Source: DASXZH01 sp036502005 (GTDB lineage Bacteria > Armatimonadota > Fimbriimonadia > Fimbriimonadales > Fimbriimonadaceae). Taken from it: a stretch of 64,000 bases of DNA. This document shows, in pieces, positions 1-8,186 of the stretch. A program made the translations under genes and the position numbers. Where the stretch lies: the NCBI GenBank assembly GCA_036502005.1, contig DASXZH010000038.1, positions 1 through 64,000 on the forward strand, in the 5' to 3' direction. The notes below the pieces were generated by a model. It had not been told where the DNA came from and did no database searches. It saw only the letters and a program-made list of their open reading frames with translations. Within the stretch, counting starts at the first letter, position 1. Each line of letters starts with the position of its first letter.

Positions 1-1011
1 CATATCAGCGCCCTTGGTCGAGATCAATCCATTCCGGACCCTCGCACGTCCCTTGGCGAGCGCAGCTACTCGGACTTGATCCAAACCGATACACCCATTA
101 ACATGGGCAATTCAGGCGGCCCGCTGATCAACGTTGATGGCCAAGTCATCGGCATCAACTCGGCGATTCTCAGTGAGTCTGGTGGAAGCGTTGGAATAGG
201 CTTTGCCATACCCAGCAACCAGGCTAACATGATCGCGGAAGAGCTAATTCAAAAAGGTTCTGTAACTGCCGCATTCCTTGGTTTAGCCCCGGGGAATGTT
301 CCCGAGTACATTAAAAAAGAAAAGAATCTTGACGGTGGTGCTTTAGTGTTATCTGCACCAACTAGCACCGGCCCTGCCGCTGCAGCGGGTCTTCAGAAAG
401 GCGACATCATCACTCGAGTTGGAACCTTCACGGTCCGCAACGAGCAGGATGTTCGCGATGCGATGTACCACTACGCTCCTGGCACGACGGTTGATATCGA
501 AGCTCTTCGCGGATCCCAGCACCAAATCTTTAAGGTTAAGCTAGGAGACAAGAAGGATTGGGATGCCCAACTCGCAAAACAGTACAAGGCTTCTCAGCAA
601 TCTGAAGAGGTTCCTAACGGGCAACAGTTCCCGTTCTCGATCCCCAACGGTCCTGATCTGAAACAGTTCGGCGCTCCGGATCAGTCGGCTCCTACGGCTC
701 CTCACACGGGCCCGGCGAAGCTTGGCGTGGTGGTGGAAGACATTAGCGACAGCAACCGCGGTGATTTCAATATCCCCGCCGGTGTCACTGGCGCGGTTGT
801 CACCTCGGTGGCTCCCGATTCGGTCGCGGATCACATGGGAATCACTCCTGGATGCGTTATCACTCAGCTTGGCAGCACCACGGTGCACTCGGCCCAAGAT
901 GTGCGAAACGCGATGAAGGACGTGAAGTGGGGCGAAACTCGCCAACTGGGTTACACGCAGTACTCAGCAAATGGCATGACTAACAAATCGGCTCCTGTTA
1001 AGTTCCAGTAA
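1..1011 (+). CDS. htrA: HtrA/DegP-type serine protease with two PDZ domains (5' end cut off)
   Basis: The reading frame is open from base 1, so only the C-terminal 336 codons are present. The first residues visible include an ISALGR strand and then the S1C serine-protease signature GNSGGPLI, which holds the nucleophilic serine. Two PDZ-like modules follow: one around codons 95-180 with AAAAGLQKGDIITRVG and one around codons 240-320 with VADHMGITPGCVITQLG. A proline- and glutamine-rich linker separates them. The family acts in the periplasm as a heat- and misfolding-responsive protease and chaperone. The catalytic His and Asp and any signal peptide lie upstream of the window. A strong terminator follows directly, so this is the last gene of its transcript. 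Confidence 0.93.
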   Translation, partial: HISALGRDQSIPDPRTSLGERSYSDLIQTDTPINMGNSGGPLINVDGQVIGINSAILSESGGSVGIGFAIPSNQANMIAEELIQKGSVTAAFLGLAPGNVPEYIKKEKNLDGGALVLSAPTSTGPAAAAGLQKGDIITRVGTFTVRNEQDVRDAMYHYAPGTTVDIEALRGSQHQIFKVKLGDKKDWDAQLAKQYKASQQSEEVPNGQQFPFSIPNGPDLKQFGAPDQSAPTAPHTGPAKLGVVVEDISDSNRGDFNIPAGVTGAVVTSVAPDSVADHMGITPGCVITQLGSTTVHSAQDVRNAMKDVKWGETRQLGYTQYSANGMTNKSAPVKFQ

Positions 1012-1028
1012 TAGCGGATACGAGAAGA

Positions 1029-1059
1029 AGCCCCCGCTCTACGAGCGGGGGCTTTTTTT
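1029..1059 (+). terminator. Rho-independent terminator of the HtrA gene
   Basis: A perfect 11-bp stem (AGCCCCCGCTC at 1029-1039 pairing with 1043-1053) with a three-base loop runs into a seven-T tract (1053-1059), starting 17 bases after the stop codon. Confidence 0.95.
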
Positions 1060-1191
1060 GTCTGGCGGGTTTGGAGTGCGGGAATTTCACGCGAAGGTGC
1101 GAAGATCGGTGCACGCCCAAGGGGCCGAGAAGACTTAGCGAGGCTGAACGCCCGGTGATTTAGCTGTCGTTAGATTTAAATCCCAACTTGT

Positions 1192-1421
1192 AATTTGTCG
1201 TTGCTAGGAGTGGAAGCGCGACGAAGGAGCGCTGGAGCGACGTGGCAATCTTTGTGGCACACCACCGGTTAAGATGCTAATCGCAGATTAGGCACGGGTA
1301 CTTCGCGCAGGGACGACGTCAACGTGTCTGCCTCCTTACCTAGCGCCGGTGCCTCTTACGAATAGGTTGCCGCGTCGCTCCAGCGCGACTTCGTCGCTTC
1401 CGCTCCTCGCAATGACAAATT
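1192..1421. repeat. Long imperfect inverted repeat of the TGTCATTGCGAGGAGCGAAG type
   Basis: The arm at 1192-1247 (starting AATTTGTCGTTGC) is an approximate reverse complement of the arm at 1367-1421 (ending GCAATGACAAATT). Both arms carry the GGAGCGACG / CGTCGCTCC core. The roughly 120 bases between them contain a smaller pair, AGGCAC-GG near 1290 and CCGGTGCCT near 1346. The arm matches a widespread class of bacterial intergenic palindromes built on a GTCATTGCGAGGAGCGAAGCGAC word. The rest of the 1060-1470 gap shows no convincing gene. Confidence 0.8.
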
Positions 1422-1470
1422 GGTTTTTTTAACGGCTGTCCAGCCCAAATCTCTGGCTCTGAAAGCATTA

Positions 1471-1501
1471 CGTGAAAACAGAGCCACCTTGAAGGTGGCT
1501 C
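1471..1501 (-). terminator. Terminator of the Fur-family gene
   Basis: On the minus strand GAGCCACCTT and AAGGTGGCTC (1481-1501) form a near-perfect hairpin followed by TGTTTTC. It lies 30 bases downstream of the stop codon of the Fur-family gene. Confidence 0.8.
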
Positions 1502-1530
1502 ATTCCAGCTTTGCGGAAGCTATCGCTTGA

Positions 1531-2031
1531 TTAGGAAGCGCTTTGGCACTGAGCGCAAAGGCCAAATACTTCTAGCTTAATCTCTGTAGGCAGGAAGTTA
1601 ACTTCCTGCGCTTGATGCTGAGTCGCCTCTATAGTCGCAGCGGGCACACTCACTTCGGTAACGCAACTACATTTTTGGCAAACGAGGTGGGCGGAGTCTT
1701 GAGCGTGGGCGTCATCCATCCGGCACGGGAAATAGCCGTCTACAATGCCGATGTGGTGGATGAGCCCCACTTCTTCAAGCGTGCCAAGAATCCTATAGAC
1801 ACTGACGACGTCAATTTTTCCGCCAGAGCCAATAATTTTTTCGTGGATGGCATAGGCGCTAAGGGCCTTGTTGGAATCTGCCAGGGCTCGCACGACTTGC
1901 ACGCGAGGCATTGTTATTCTAAATCCATTTGCCCTTAGCTGGCGTAAGGACAGTTCTTCGAAGAGTTGTGCTTGTTCTGGATCAACCTTGAGACACACAG
2001 AATCGGTGTCTCGATTTTTCTTTTCTCTCAT
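1531..2031 (-). CDS. Fur-family metal-responsive repressor (Fur/Zur/PerR type)
   Basis: 166 residues, the usual Fur-family size. The winged-helix part (about residues 28-95) contains RITMPRVQVVRAL and the recognition segment VVSVYRILGTLEEVGLIHHI. The C-terminal part holds two CxxC pairs, C118/C121 (HLVCQKC) and C159/C162 (LCAQC), which form the structural zinc site in this family. The family represses iron, zinc or peroxide genes when metal is bound; which metal is used here cannot be told, though a Zur-like role is possible. An imperfect palindrome sits immediately upstream of the start, suggesting autoregulation. No Shine-Dalgarno separates it from the ATG, so either the mRNA is leaderless or a downstream GTG (codon 12) is used. 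Confidence 0.88.
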   Translation of the reverse strand: MREKKNRDTDSVCLKVDPEQAQLFEELSLRQLRANGFRITMPRVQVVRALADSNKALSAYAIHEKIIGSGGKIDVVSVYRILGTLEEVGLIHHIGIVDGYFPCRMDDAHAQDSAHLVCQKCSCVTEVSVPAATIEATQHQAQEVNFLPTEIKLEVFGLCAQCQSAS

Positions 2032-2032
2032 T

Positions 2033-2049
2033 GTTACAATATGTATAAC
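2033..2049. promoter_or_regulatory. Candidate Fur/Zur operator at the fur-family start codon
   Basis: GTTACAATATGTATAAC is an imperfect palindrome with outer GTTA/TAAC arms, resembling A/T-rich Fur-superfamily boxes. It ends two bases from the start codon on the minus strand, where bound repressor would block transcription start. Confidence 0.4.
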
Positions 2050-2260
2050 GTGTCGAATAGATAATGTGAAGTCAACTTAGTAAGAAACGAGTTGAATTGC
2101 CGCAGATTTGTTGTTCAATCATTAAAAAACTTCATCACCACTTTTTTATGGAAAAAAATGTAGCTTCAATTGAACTTGGTTTGTGATATTCTACGTATCG
2201 ATTACAAGAATCTGAGGCGAAGCCGAGAATTCTTCGCCGCTTTAGGAGGGTTTGTTTAAA

Positions 2261-2455
2261 ATGCAGTTTTATAACTTGAAGACACGGTCTCATGTTGAAG
2301 TCCCGGAAGGCGATGTGCGAAAGAAGAAAATGCTTCGCAAAACCAAAACCGGCGAGCAGACACGATACGCTATGACGGCGAGCTATCAGGGCAGCACGCT
2401 CTACAAGTTCGTAAACGAAGCGACCTACAATTCGAGCAACGCCAAAGAGGCGTAA
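2261..2455 (+). CDS. Small basic protein of unknown function (64 aa)
   Basis: A 64-residue lysine- and arginine-rich protein. It has an aromatic start (MQFYNLKTRSHVEVPE), a basic middle (RKKKMLRKTKTGEQTRYAM) and a short beta-like C-terminal part ending TLYKFVNEATYNSS. The ATG at 2261 is chosen because a strong ribosome-binding site, AGGAGGG at 2244-2250, lies ten bases upstream. This contrasts with the leaderless starts common elsewhere in the window and suggests abundant translation. It is monocistronic, with its own terminator. The composition would suit a nucleic-acid-binding protein, but I recognise no named family and no function should be assumed. Confidence 0.75.
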   Translation: MQFYNLKTRSHVEVPEGDVRKKKMLRKTKTGEQTRYAMTASYQGSTLYKFVNEATYNSSNAKEA

Positions 2456-2474
2456 GCTCACCGACATTCGAGAG

Positions 2475-2504
2475 CGGCGCATGGCTTCGGCCCTGCGCCG
2501 TTTT
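2475..2504 (+). terminator. Terminator of the small basic protein gene
   Basis: CGGCGCA (2475-2481) pairs with TGCGCCG (2494-2500). A TTCG-type loop sits inside the stem, and TTTT follows at 2501-2504. Confidence 0.85.
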
Positions 2505-2547
2505 CAATTTACTGAACCGTTTTTGGCGGGACGCGTCTCTTCAAAAC

Positions 2548-3966
2548 ATGGAACTCAGGACAGATCGAGATAAGATCGCCCACCTTCTAAGAAGGTTTGG
2601 GCTTGGGGCTAGCGAAAACGAAGTCGACTTTTATTCAAAAGGCGGCTTAAAAGGTGCCATCGACGCGCTTCTCAACTACGAAAGCGTTCCCGATACTCAG
2701 GACATCCCCGTCAAGAAGTTCCAATCCGGCAAAAACAGCAATGTAAAAATGCCCGGGCTACAGGCCTGGTGGGTGGCAAAACTCCTTACAACGCAACGGC
2801 CGCTGCAGGAGAAAATGACCCTGTTTTGGCATAACCACTTCGCCACGAGCGCGGCTAAGGTGCTTCGCCCGGCTTATATGTATCAGCAAAACGAGGTTCT
2901 GCGAGCCAACTGTACGGGTAAGTTTCAGGATCTATTGAGCGCCACCAGCAAGGATCCCGCCATGCTCCTGTGGTTAGACAACCAGTTCAACGTGGCTGGA
3001 AGAGCGAATGAGAATTTTGCCAGAGAGGTGATGGAGCTATTCACCCTCGGCATCGGGCACTACACGGAGAAGGATATTCAGGAATCGGCGCGAGCCTTCA
3101 CCGGGTGGGCTTTTCGGAATGCCAAGACCGACGACACTGACCTGGGCAATAAAGGGCGCACTGCCGAGTTCTTCTTCCGCGAGCGATTGCATGACGGCGG
3201 TGCAAAGAAATTCCTCGGCAACGAGGGCAATTTCAACGGGGACGATATCCTCGGCATCCTTTGCGGGAATCCACAAACCTCGCGCTTTGTTGCCAAGAAG
3301 TTTTGGACTTGGTTCGGCTATTCAGATCCGGAGCCTCAATTGGTGGAGCATCTTGCCTCGACTTGGTACAAGAGCGGAATGGACATCAAGGTCCTGATCC
3401 GAACCGTGATGGAATCCGATGAGTTCTACACGGACAAAGCCTACCGGCATGTGTTTAAAAACCCGGCCGATTTCGTGATCGCGCCCATGAGGCAGCTTGG
3501 TATCGGCGCACAGTTAGCCTCGGCTACACAGGCTGAGGATCTGGTTCAAGGGGTCGCACGGACGACCATCGCAGCCGCCCAGCAAACCATGAAGAACATG
3601 GGTATGCCACTTTTCTTCCCGCCCGATGTTTCGGGTTGGGCTGGCGGTGAGAATTGGATCAGTTCAGCCACCATGGTAGAGCGAATGAGCTTCGGACCGA
3701 CTCTATTTAGCGGCACACAAGCGAGCCAACGGATAAAAATCCACTACGATCCGTATCCTCTCTTTCAAAATGACCTTCGTTTGGAATCGGTCGTAGATAA
3801 GCTGCTTTCTATAATGGATGCTACACTATCTGAAGATAAACGGCGAGCGTTGAACCACTGTGCGTTGGAGCTTTCTCAGGGCGCGGTGACGCAGCAGAAT
3901 GCGGCAGACGTCTCCGGGCAGATCTGCAGGTTGATTTTTAGTTGTCCGGAATATCAATTGTGCTAG
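2548..3966 (+). CDS. DUF1800 family protein
   Basis: 472 residues matching the DUF1800 pattern: an N-terminal HLLRRFGLG helix, the tract KMTLFWHNHFATS around residue 90, then REVMELFTLGIGHYTEKDI and ARAFTGWAF around residues 160-190, and a C-terminal FFPPDVSGWAGGENWIS block near 350. The family is common in Planctomycetes, Armatimonadota and Acidobacteria. Its biochemical role is not established. It is usually exported and paired with a DUF1501 partner; here there is no obvious signal peptide and no DUF1501 gene beside it. It ends 28 bases before tyrS, but tyrS has its own -10 box. Confidence 0.9.
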   Translation: MELRTDRDKIAHLLRRFGLGASENEVDFYSKGGLKGAIDALLNYESVPDTQDIPVKKFQSGKNSNVKMPGLQAWWVAKLLTTQRPLQEKMTLFWHNHFATSAAKVLRPAYMYQQNEVLRANCTGKFQDLLSATSKDPAMLLWLDNQFNVAGRANENFAREVMELFTLGIGHYTEKDIQESARAFTGWAFRNAKTDDTDLGNKGRTAEFFFRERLHDGGAKKFLGNEGNFNGDDILGILCGNPQTSRFVAKKFWTWFGYSDPEPQLVEHLASTWYKSGMDIKVLIRTVMESDEFYTDKAYRHVFKNPADFVIAPMRQLGIGAQLASATQAEDLVQGVARTTIAAAQQTMKNMGMPLFFPPDVSGWAGGENWISSATMVERMSFGPTLFSGTQASQRIKIHYDPYPLFQNDLRLESVVDKLLSIMDATLSEDKRRALNHCALELSQGAVTQQNAADVSGQICRLIFSCPEYQLC

Positions 3967-3979
3967 GTTGCTTAACCGG

Positions 3980-3985
3980 TACAAT
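3980..3985 (+). promoter_or_regulatory. -10 box of leaderless tyrS
   Basis: TACAAT lies nine bases before the ATG at 3995 with no Shine-Dalgarno in between. Confidence 0.55.
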
Positions 3986-3994
3986 TCCGACTCG

Positions 3995-5206
3995 ATGACG
4001 ATTGAGGATCAGATCGCGCTGCTGCGCCGCGGAACGACGGAGATAATCAGCGAAGAAGACTTAGCCGAAAAGCTGAAGTCTGGCCGTTCGTTGCGCATAA
4101 AACTGGGCGTGGACCCAACGGCGGCCCACGTAACTCTGGGCTGGGCGGTTGTTCTGCGCAAGCTAAGGGACTTCCAAAAGCTGGGCCATACGGCGTGCCT
4201 CATCATCGGCGATTTTACGGCCCAAATAGGCGATCCTAGCGGCAAGAGCAAAACCAGACCCCAACTCACACGCGATGAAGTGAAAGCGAACGTGGAGGCT
4301 GTCAGCTCACAGATTTATAAGATCCTCGACAAAGACAAAACCGAGATCTACTACAACCGCGATTGGCTGGGGCCGATGACCTTCGAAGAAGTTATTCGGC
4401 TTGCCTCGCGTTACACCGTGGCAAGAATTCTTGAGAGAGACGATTTTACAAAGAGACTGAAAGAAGAAAAGCCGATTTCCATGCACGAGATCATGTATCC
4501 GCTGTGCCAAGGATACGATTCGGTAGAGATCAAGGCCGATGTGGAGATCGGCGGCAACGACCAAAAGTTTAACAACCTGGTCGGTCGCACCCTGATGAGC
4601 CAATACAATTTGGAACCACAGGTTGTGCTGCTCTGCCCGCTGCTGGTCGGCACCGATGGCGTGGAGAAGATGTCCCAGTCGCTGGGCAACTACATCTCGA
4701 TTATTGATGAGCCGAACGACATGTACGGCAAAACGATGTCCATCCCTGACTCGATCATGGAGAATTACTTCGAGTTGGCGACTGATGTGCCGATGGATGA
4801 GGTGCGTTCGCTCTGCGCGGATGCGGCGGGCGGCGAAACCAACCCCCGCGATGTAAAGCGGCGACTTGCAAGGGAAATCGTCACTCTCTATCACGGGACG
4901 GAAGCGGCTCAGGAAGCCGACGATTATTTTGTTCGCACCTTTAGCCAGCGTCAGCAACCTGTGGATGCGCCGAAAGCGGCAATCCCCGCCGAGTTACTTG
5001 AAAATGGCGTTTTGCCCATTCCGGCACTGATGGTCGCTCTCGATTTGACCAAAAGCACGAGCGAGGCCCGGCGGCTAATGACGGCGGGCGCCGTTTCCCT
5101 CGACGGTGAAAAGCTCACCGATCCGGTGGCGAAGATGGCAGCCGCCGAACTTAATGGAAAGGTTCTAAAGGTTGGCAAGCACCATTTCAGGAAGTTGGTG
5201 GGGTGA
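3995..5206 (+). CDS. tyrS: Tyrosyl-tRNA synthetase
   Basis: A class I synthetase of 403 residues that charges tRNA-Tyr with tyrosine. The start MTIEDQIALLRRG at 3995 is typical of the family; a TTG at 3968 would add nine residues but places the -10 box inside the gene. The catalytic domain includes DPTAA near residue 43, the IGDFTAQIGDPSGKS segment, GGNDQKFN and the C-terminal signature EKMSQSLGNYI. An S4 RNA-binding domain occupies the last 65 residues. Two signatures deviate: the usual HLGH (HIGH) reads TLGW, and KMSKS reads KMSQS. The next gene overlaps by four bases. Confidence 0.95.
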   Translation: MTIEDQIALLRRGTTEIISEEDLAEKLKSGRSLRIKLGVDPTAAHVTLGWAVVLRKLRDFQKLGHTACLIIGDFTAQIGDPSGKSKTRPQLTRDEVKANVEAVSSQIYKILDKDKTEIYYNRDWLGPMTFEEVIRLASRYTVARILERDDFTKRLKEEKPISMHEIMYPLCQGYDSVEIKADVEIGGNDQKFNNLVGRTLMSQYNLEPQVVLLCPLLVGTDGVEKMSQSLGNYISIIDEPNDMYGKTMSIPDSIMENYFELATDVPMDEVRSLCADAAGGETNPRDVKRRLAREIVTLYHGTEAAQEADDYFVRTFSQRQQPVDAPKAAIPAELLENGVLPIPALMVALDLTKSTSEARRLMTAGAVSLDGEKLTDPVAKMAAAELNGKVLKVGKHHFRKLVG

Positions 5207-6369
5207 GTTTCCCATCTTGGCCCCATTTTGAGTCTGACGAAATTGAAGCGGCGCAGCGCGTTCTCGAATCGGGGAAGGTCAACTACTGGACCGGCGACGA
5301 GGGTCAAAACTTTGAGAAGGAATTCGCCGACTATGTCGGCATAAAGAAGGCGATCGCTTGCGCCAATGGTTCGCTCGCGCTAGAAATGGCGGTTAAAGCG
5401 TTAAATCTGGATAAAGGCGACGAGATGATCGTCACGCCCCGCTCGTTTATTGCCTCCACAAGCGCGGTTGTACTAATGGGCCTTAAACCAGTCTTCGCGG
5501 ATGTTGACCGCGATTCCGGCAACATCACTGCCCGAACCATTGAAAAGGCTCTAACGCCGAAAACGAGGGCAATTCTTCCGGTTCATCTCGGCGGCTGGCC
5601 CTGCGAAATGTCTTCCATCATGGAGTTAGCTGCAAGCAAGGGTCTAAAGGTTATCGAGGATTGCGCACAAGCCCATGGAGCGAAGATCGATGGCCGGAGC
5701 GTTGGCTCCTTTGGGCATATAAACGCATGGTCGTTTTGCCAAGACAAGATCATTACAACCGGCGGCGAAGGCGGCATGGTGACAACTGATGACGAAGAAC
5801 TGTGGAACCGCGCTTGGTCATACAAAGACCATGGAAAAAGCTACGATGCCGTGTTCAACCGCGAACACAAGCCTGGATTTAGGTGGCAGCACGAATCCTT
5901 CGGCACCAATATGCGATTGACGGAACCCCAATCCGCGATTGGCCGGGTGCAACTGTGCAAGTTAGAAAACTGGGTCGAACGCCGCAGGCGTAACGCCGAT
6001 ATTCTTGTTAGCCGACTGAAATCTTTAGGCGGGCTACGTTTCCCCCGGCCACGGGCGGGAGTTGACGGCGCTTATTATAGGCTCTATGGATATCTTGAGC
6101 CCGGCGCCCTAAAAACGGGTGTAACCCGCGAAGACCTTATCGCTGCAGTAAACGAGCAAGGAGTGCCAGTCTTCTCCGGGACCTGTGGCGAAATCTATTT
6201 GGAAAAAGCCTTTGAGAGCACTGGTTTTGCCCCGGCAAAAAGATTGCCTATAGCGCAAGAACTTGGGGAAACCTCGCTGGCGTTTCTGACTCATCCCACG
6301 CTAACCGAAGAACACATGCAAAAAATGGCAGACATCTTCGAATCAGCATTCATACAGTTAAAAAGATAA
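5203..6369 (+). CDS. DegT/DnrJ/EryC1/StrS family PLP aminotransferase
   Basis: 388 residues with the fold-type I sugar-aminotransferase layout: CANGSLALEMAVKAL near residue 53, the HLGG loop at 128-131, the PLP-nitrogen aspartate in IEDCAQAHGA (D153) and the Schiff-base lysine K182 in FCQDKIITTGGEGG. Family members transaminate nucleotide-linked keto-sugars for surface glycans or antibiotics. The substrate here is unknown and no sugar-nucleotide gene is adjacent. The GTG start overlaps the tyrS stop as GTGA, so translation is coupled to tyrS. This is a chance-looking pairing, since no pathway link is apparent. It ends two bases from the convergent PAS gene. Confidence 0.92.
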   Translation: MSFPSWPHFESDEIEAAQRVLESGKVNYWTGDEGQNFEKEFADYVGIKKAIACANGSLALEMAVKALNLDKGDEMIVTPRSFIASTSAVVLMGLKPVFADVDRDSGNITARTIEKALTPKTRAILPVHLGGWPCEMSSIMELAASKGLKVIEDCAQAHGAKIDGRSVGSFGHINAWSFCQDKIITTGGEGGMVTTDDEELWNRAWSYKDHGKSYDAVFNREHKPGFRWQHESFGTNMRLTEPQSAIGRVQLCKLENWVERRRRNADILVSRLKSLGGLRFPRPRAGVDGAYYRLYGYLEPGALKTGVTREDLIAAVNEQGVPVFSGTCGEIYLEKAFESTGFAPAKRLPIAQELGETSLAFLTHPTLTEEHMQKMADIFESAFIQLKR

Positions 6370-6371
6370 AC

Positions 6372-7922
6372 CTAACGCATCTCAACGTGGGCATCGCGCA
6401 CAGGATTGACTTCTCGTATGACGGCCATCCCACCAATGATCTCGTTTTTGTCGTTTCGGATCGGCGAATAATGCGCGTCGAAAAAGCCAGTTTTACCGTT
6501 GCCTTCAACGTGATATGGTCGGTTGTGGCTGATCGCGTGCTCGCCGCGGAGGGCCTTCTCAAAAAACTCTTTCTCGCCCAAATCCTTAAGGAACGGGAAC
6601 AACTCGAATGCGTTTCCGCCAAGAGCATCTTCCCTGTTAACTCCGTACATTTCTTCTAACCTGCGATTCCATAGCGTGATGCGGAAGCGGCTATCGAACC
6701 CTAAAATCCCGTCCAGGCTGCACTCCATCACGTTATGGGCGAACTGGTGGCTGCTAAGAAGGTCTTCCTCGGCACGTTTGCGTTCGGCAATCTCTTCCGT
6801 AAGCCGCAGGTTCGATTCTTCCAATTCGATGGTGCGTGTGCGGACCCTTCTTTCGAGGGCCTCGTTGAGAGATTTCAATTCATGTTCGGCGAACTTACGG
6901 CTGGTCACATCGCGGATCAGCCATCGATAGGCGGTTGCGGAGCCTTTGCCATCGCGAACAGCCTTCACGCTTAGCGATGCATCGAAAACTGGACGGCCGG
7001 CCGGTCTGATCTTCAGTTCCCACTCGTGAATGGTGTCTTGCTCATCAAGACTCGAAAAACCCGATGTAAACGACTGTTTAAGGTCTTGCACGACAAATTC
7101 GTCTATCGAAACGCCCACGCAATCGGCCACAGAACAACCAAAAAGGTCTATCGCGGCCCGGTTGGCTTCCAAGATCTTCCCTTGGAGATCGGTTACAACA
7201 TATCCATCGGGGGCGTGCTCGAATAAATCGACATAGCGCTGGCGCTCTTGCTCCAGCTTCTTTTCGATTTCCATCCGGGAAGTGATTTCGCCGGCAAAGC
7301 CACAAATCGCATAGAGCGTTCCCTCAGTGTTAACAAGGCCAAACTTAACCGACATGAAATGGCGCTTGCCTTCGGGACCGTTGATCGTGACTTCGGATTC
7401 TACATTTTCGCCGGTTTCGATGACCTTCTGGTCTTGGGCTCGGTAAAGCTCTCCTATTTCCTGGCCAAAAACGTCGTAATCGCGCTTGCCGAGAACTTCC
7501 TTGCGCTCCTTTCCGATCACCGATTCAAATTCTTTGTTTACAAGGGTGTAGCGGCCCTGAAGGTCTTTAATGAAAACGACAACGGGCGTGCCATCGATAA
7601 TCGATTGAAGTCGGCTTTGGCTCTCTCGCAATGCCCTTTCGGCATCAGCTCGGCGCACAACTTCGCTGATGAGGCGTTGGTTTTCGCTCTCTTTAGCCGT
7701 TAGCGTCTCTTCCGCGTTTTTGTTTAGGGCAGCGGCGACTAGCTCCGCGCGGTTTGTTCCGCCCAGCTTCGTCCGAATACGCACCCAGTAAGTGTTGACG
7801 GTGGCGATGCTAAGTTTTAGCTTCTTAGCGATCTCCTTGTCGGTCAAACCCTTGGTCGAAAGCAGTAAAACCTGCTCTTCCCGTTCTGATAACATCATGT
7901 ATAGACTTTTACTCATCTGCAC
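6372..7922 (-). CDS. LuxR-type DNA-binding protein with three PAS domains
   Basis: 516 residues. A LuxR/FixJ-type helix-turn-helix occupies residues about 10-68 (LSEREEQVLLLSTKGLTDKE, KLKLSIATVNTYWVRIRTKL), an N-terminal position that is unusual. Three PAS sensor domains follow, about 100-215 (YTLVNKEFESVIG), 230-345 (YVVTDLQGKILEANRAAIDL) and 395-510 (FRITLWNRRLEEMYGV). A coiled coil around 350-400 precedes the last one. There is no histidine-kinase or GGDEF output, so the protein most likely senses a ligand or redox state and regulates transcription itself. GTG at 7922 is used if leaderless (TATTCT five bases upstream); ATG at 7916 is the alternative. Confidence 0.85.
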   Translation of the reverse strand: MQMSKSLYMMLSEREEQVLLLSTKGLTDKEIAKKLKLSIATVNTYWVRIRTKLGGTNRAELVAAALNKNAEETLTAKESENQRLISEVVRRADAERALRESQSRLQSIIDGTPVVVFIKDLQGRYTLVNKEFESVIGKERKEVLGKRDYDVFGQEIGELYRAQDQKVIETGENVESEVTINGPEGKRHFMSVKFGLVNTEGTLYAICGFAGEITSRMEIEKKLEQERQRYVDLFEHAPDGYVVTDLQGKILEANRAAIDLFGCSVADCVGVSIDEFVVQDLKQSFTSGFSSLDEQDTIHEWELKIRPAGRPVFDASLSVKAVRDGKGSATAYRWLIRDVTSRKFAEHELKSLNEALERRVRTRTIELEESNLRLTEEIAERKRAEEDLLSSHQFAHNVMECSLDGILGFDSRFRITLWNRRLEEMYGVNREDALGGNAFELFPFLKDLGEKEFFEKALRGEHAISHNRPYHVEGNGKTGFFDAHYSPIRNDKNEIIGGMAVIREVNPVRDAHVEMR

Positions 7923-7927
7923 CTACG

Positions 7928-7933
7928 AGAATA
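7928..7933 (-). promoter_or_regulatory. -10 box of the LuxR-PAS gene
   Basis: TATTCT on the minus strand, five bases before the GTG at 7922. Confidence 0.4.
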
Positions 7934-8137
7934 TAGTTATGATAGTTCACAAACCGCTCGTTGCAAAGTGACATGCATGCATCGTCGTCACCCTAGCACA
8001 GTTATCAATATTTGCGATCTTGATTGTGTCGTTGATTTTAGCGACTGCCTAGTATTTTTATTTATCATACAATCTGTTTGTTAGATTGAAGAGTCTCTTT
8101 ACGGGAGAGTGAGGGTTGACTTTTTGATAGGCATAGT

Positions 8138-8184
8138 CCCGGGTTGCGCTTAGGGGAGAGCAAGTGCAACTCCGGGGCTTTTTT
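8138..8184 (+). terminator. Orphan plus-strand terminator; possible 3' end of a small RNA
   Basis: CCCGGGTTGCGCTT (8138-8151) pairs almost completely with AAGTGCAACTCCGGG (8162-8176), followed by GCTTTTTT to 8184. The U-tract exists only on the plus strand, yet no plus-strand protein gene lies upstream between 6370 and 8137. The 7934-8137 stretch holds no ORF I believe, so a short non-coding RNA is the simplest source of this terminator. Confidence 0.7.
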
Positions 8185-8186
8185 AA

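Noticed and set aside
4307..4957. 216-codon frame antisense to tyrS
   Set aside because: It lies wholly within a well-recognised synthetase gene; no domain or start signal is seen.
8087..8184. A known structured RNA (6S, SRP RNA, tmRNA or cyclic-di-GMP riboswitch)
   Set aside because: None of their conserved core sequences is present; only the terminator hairpin is convincing.
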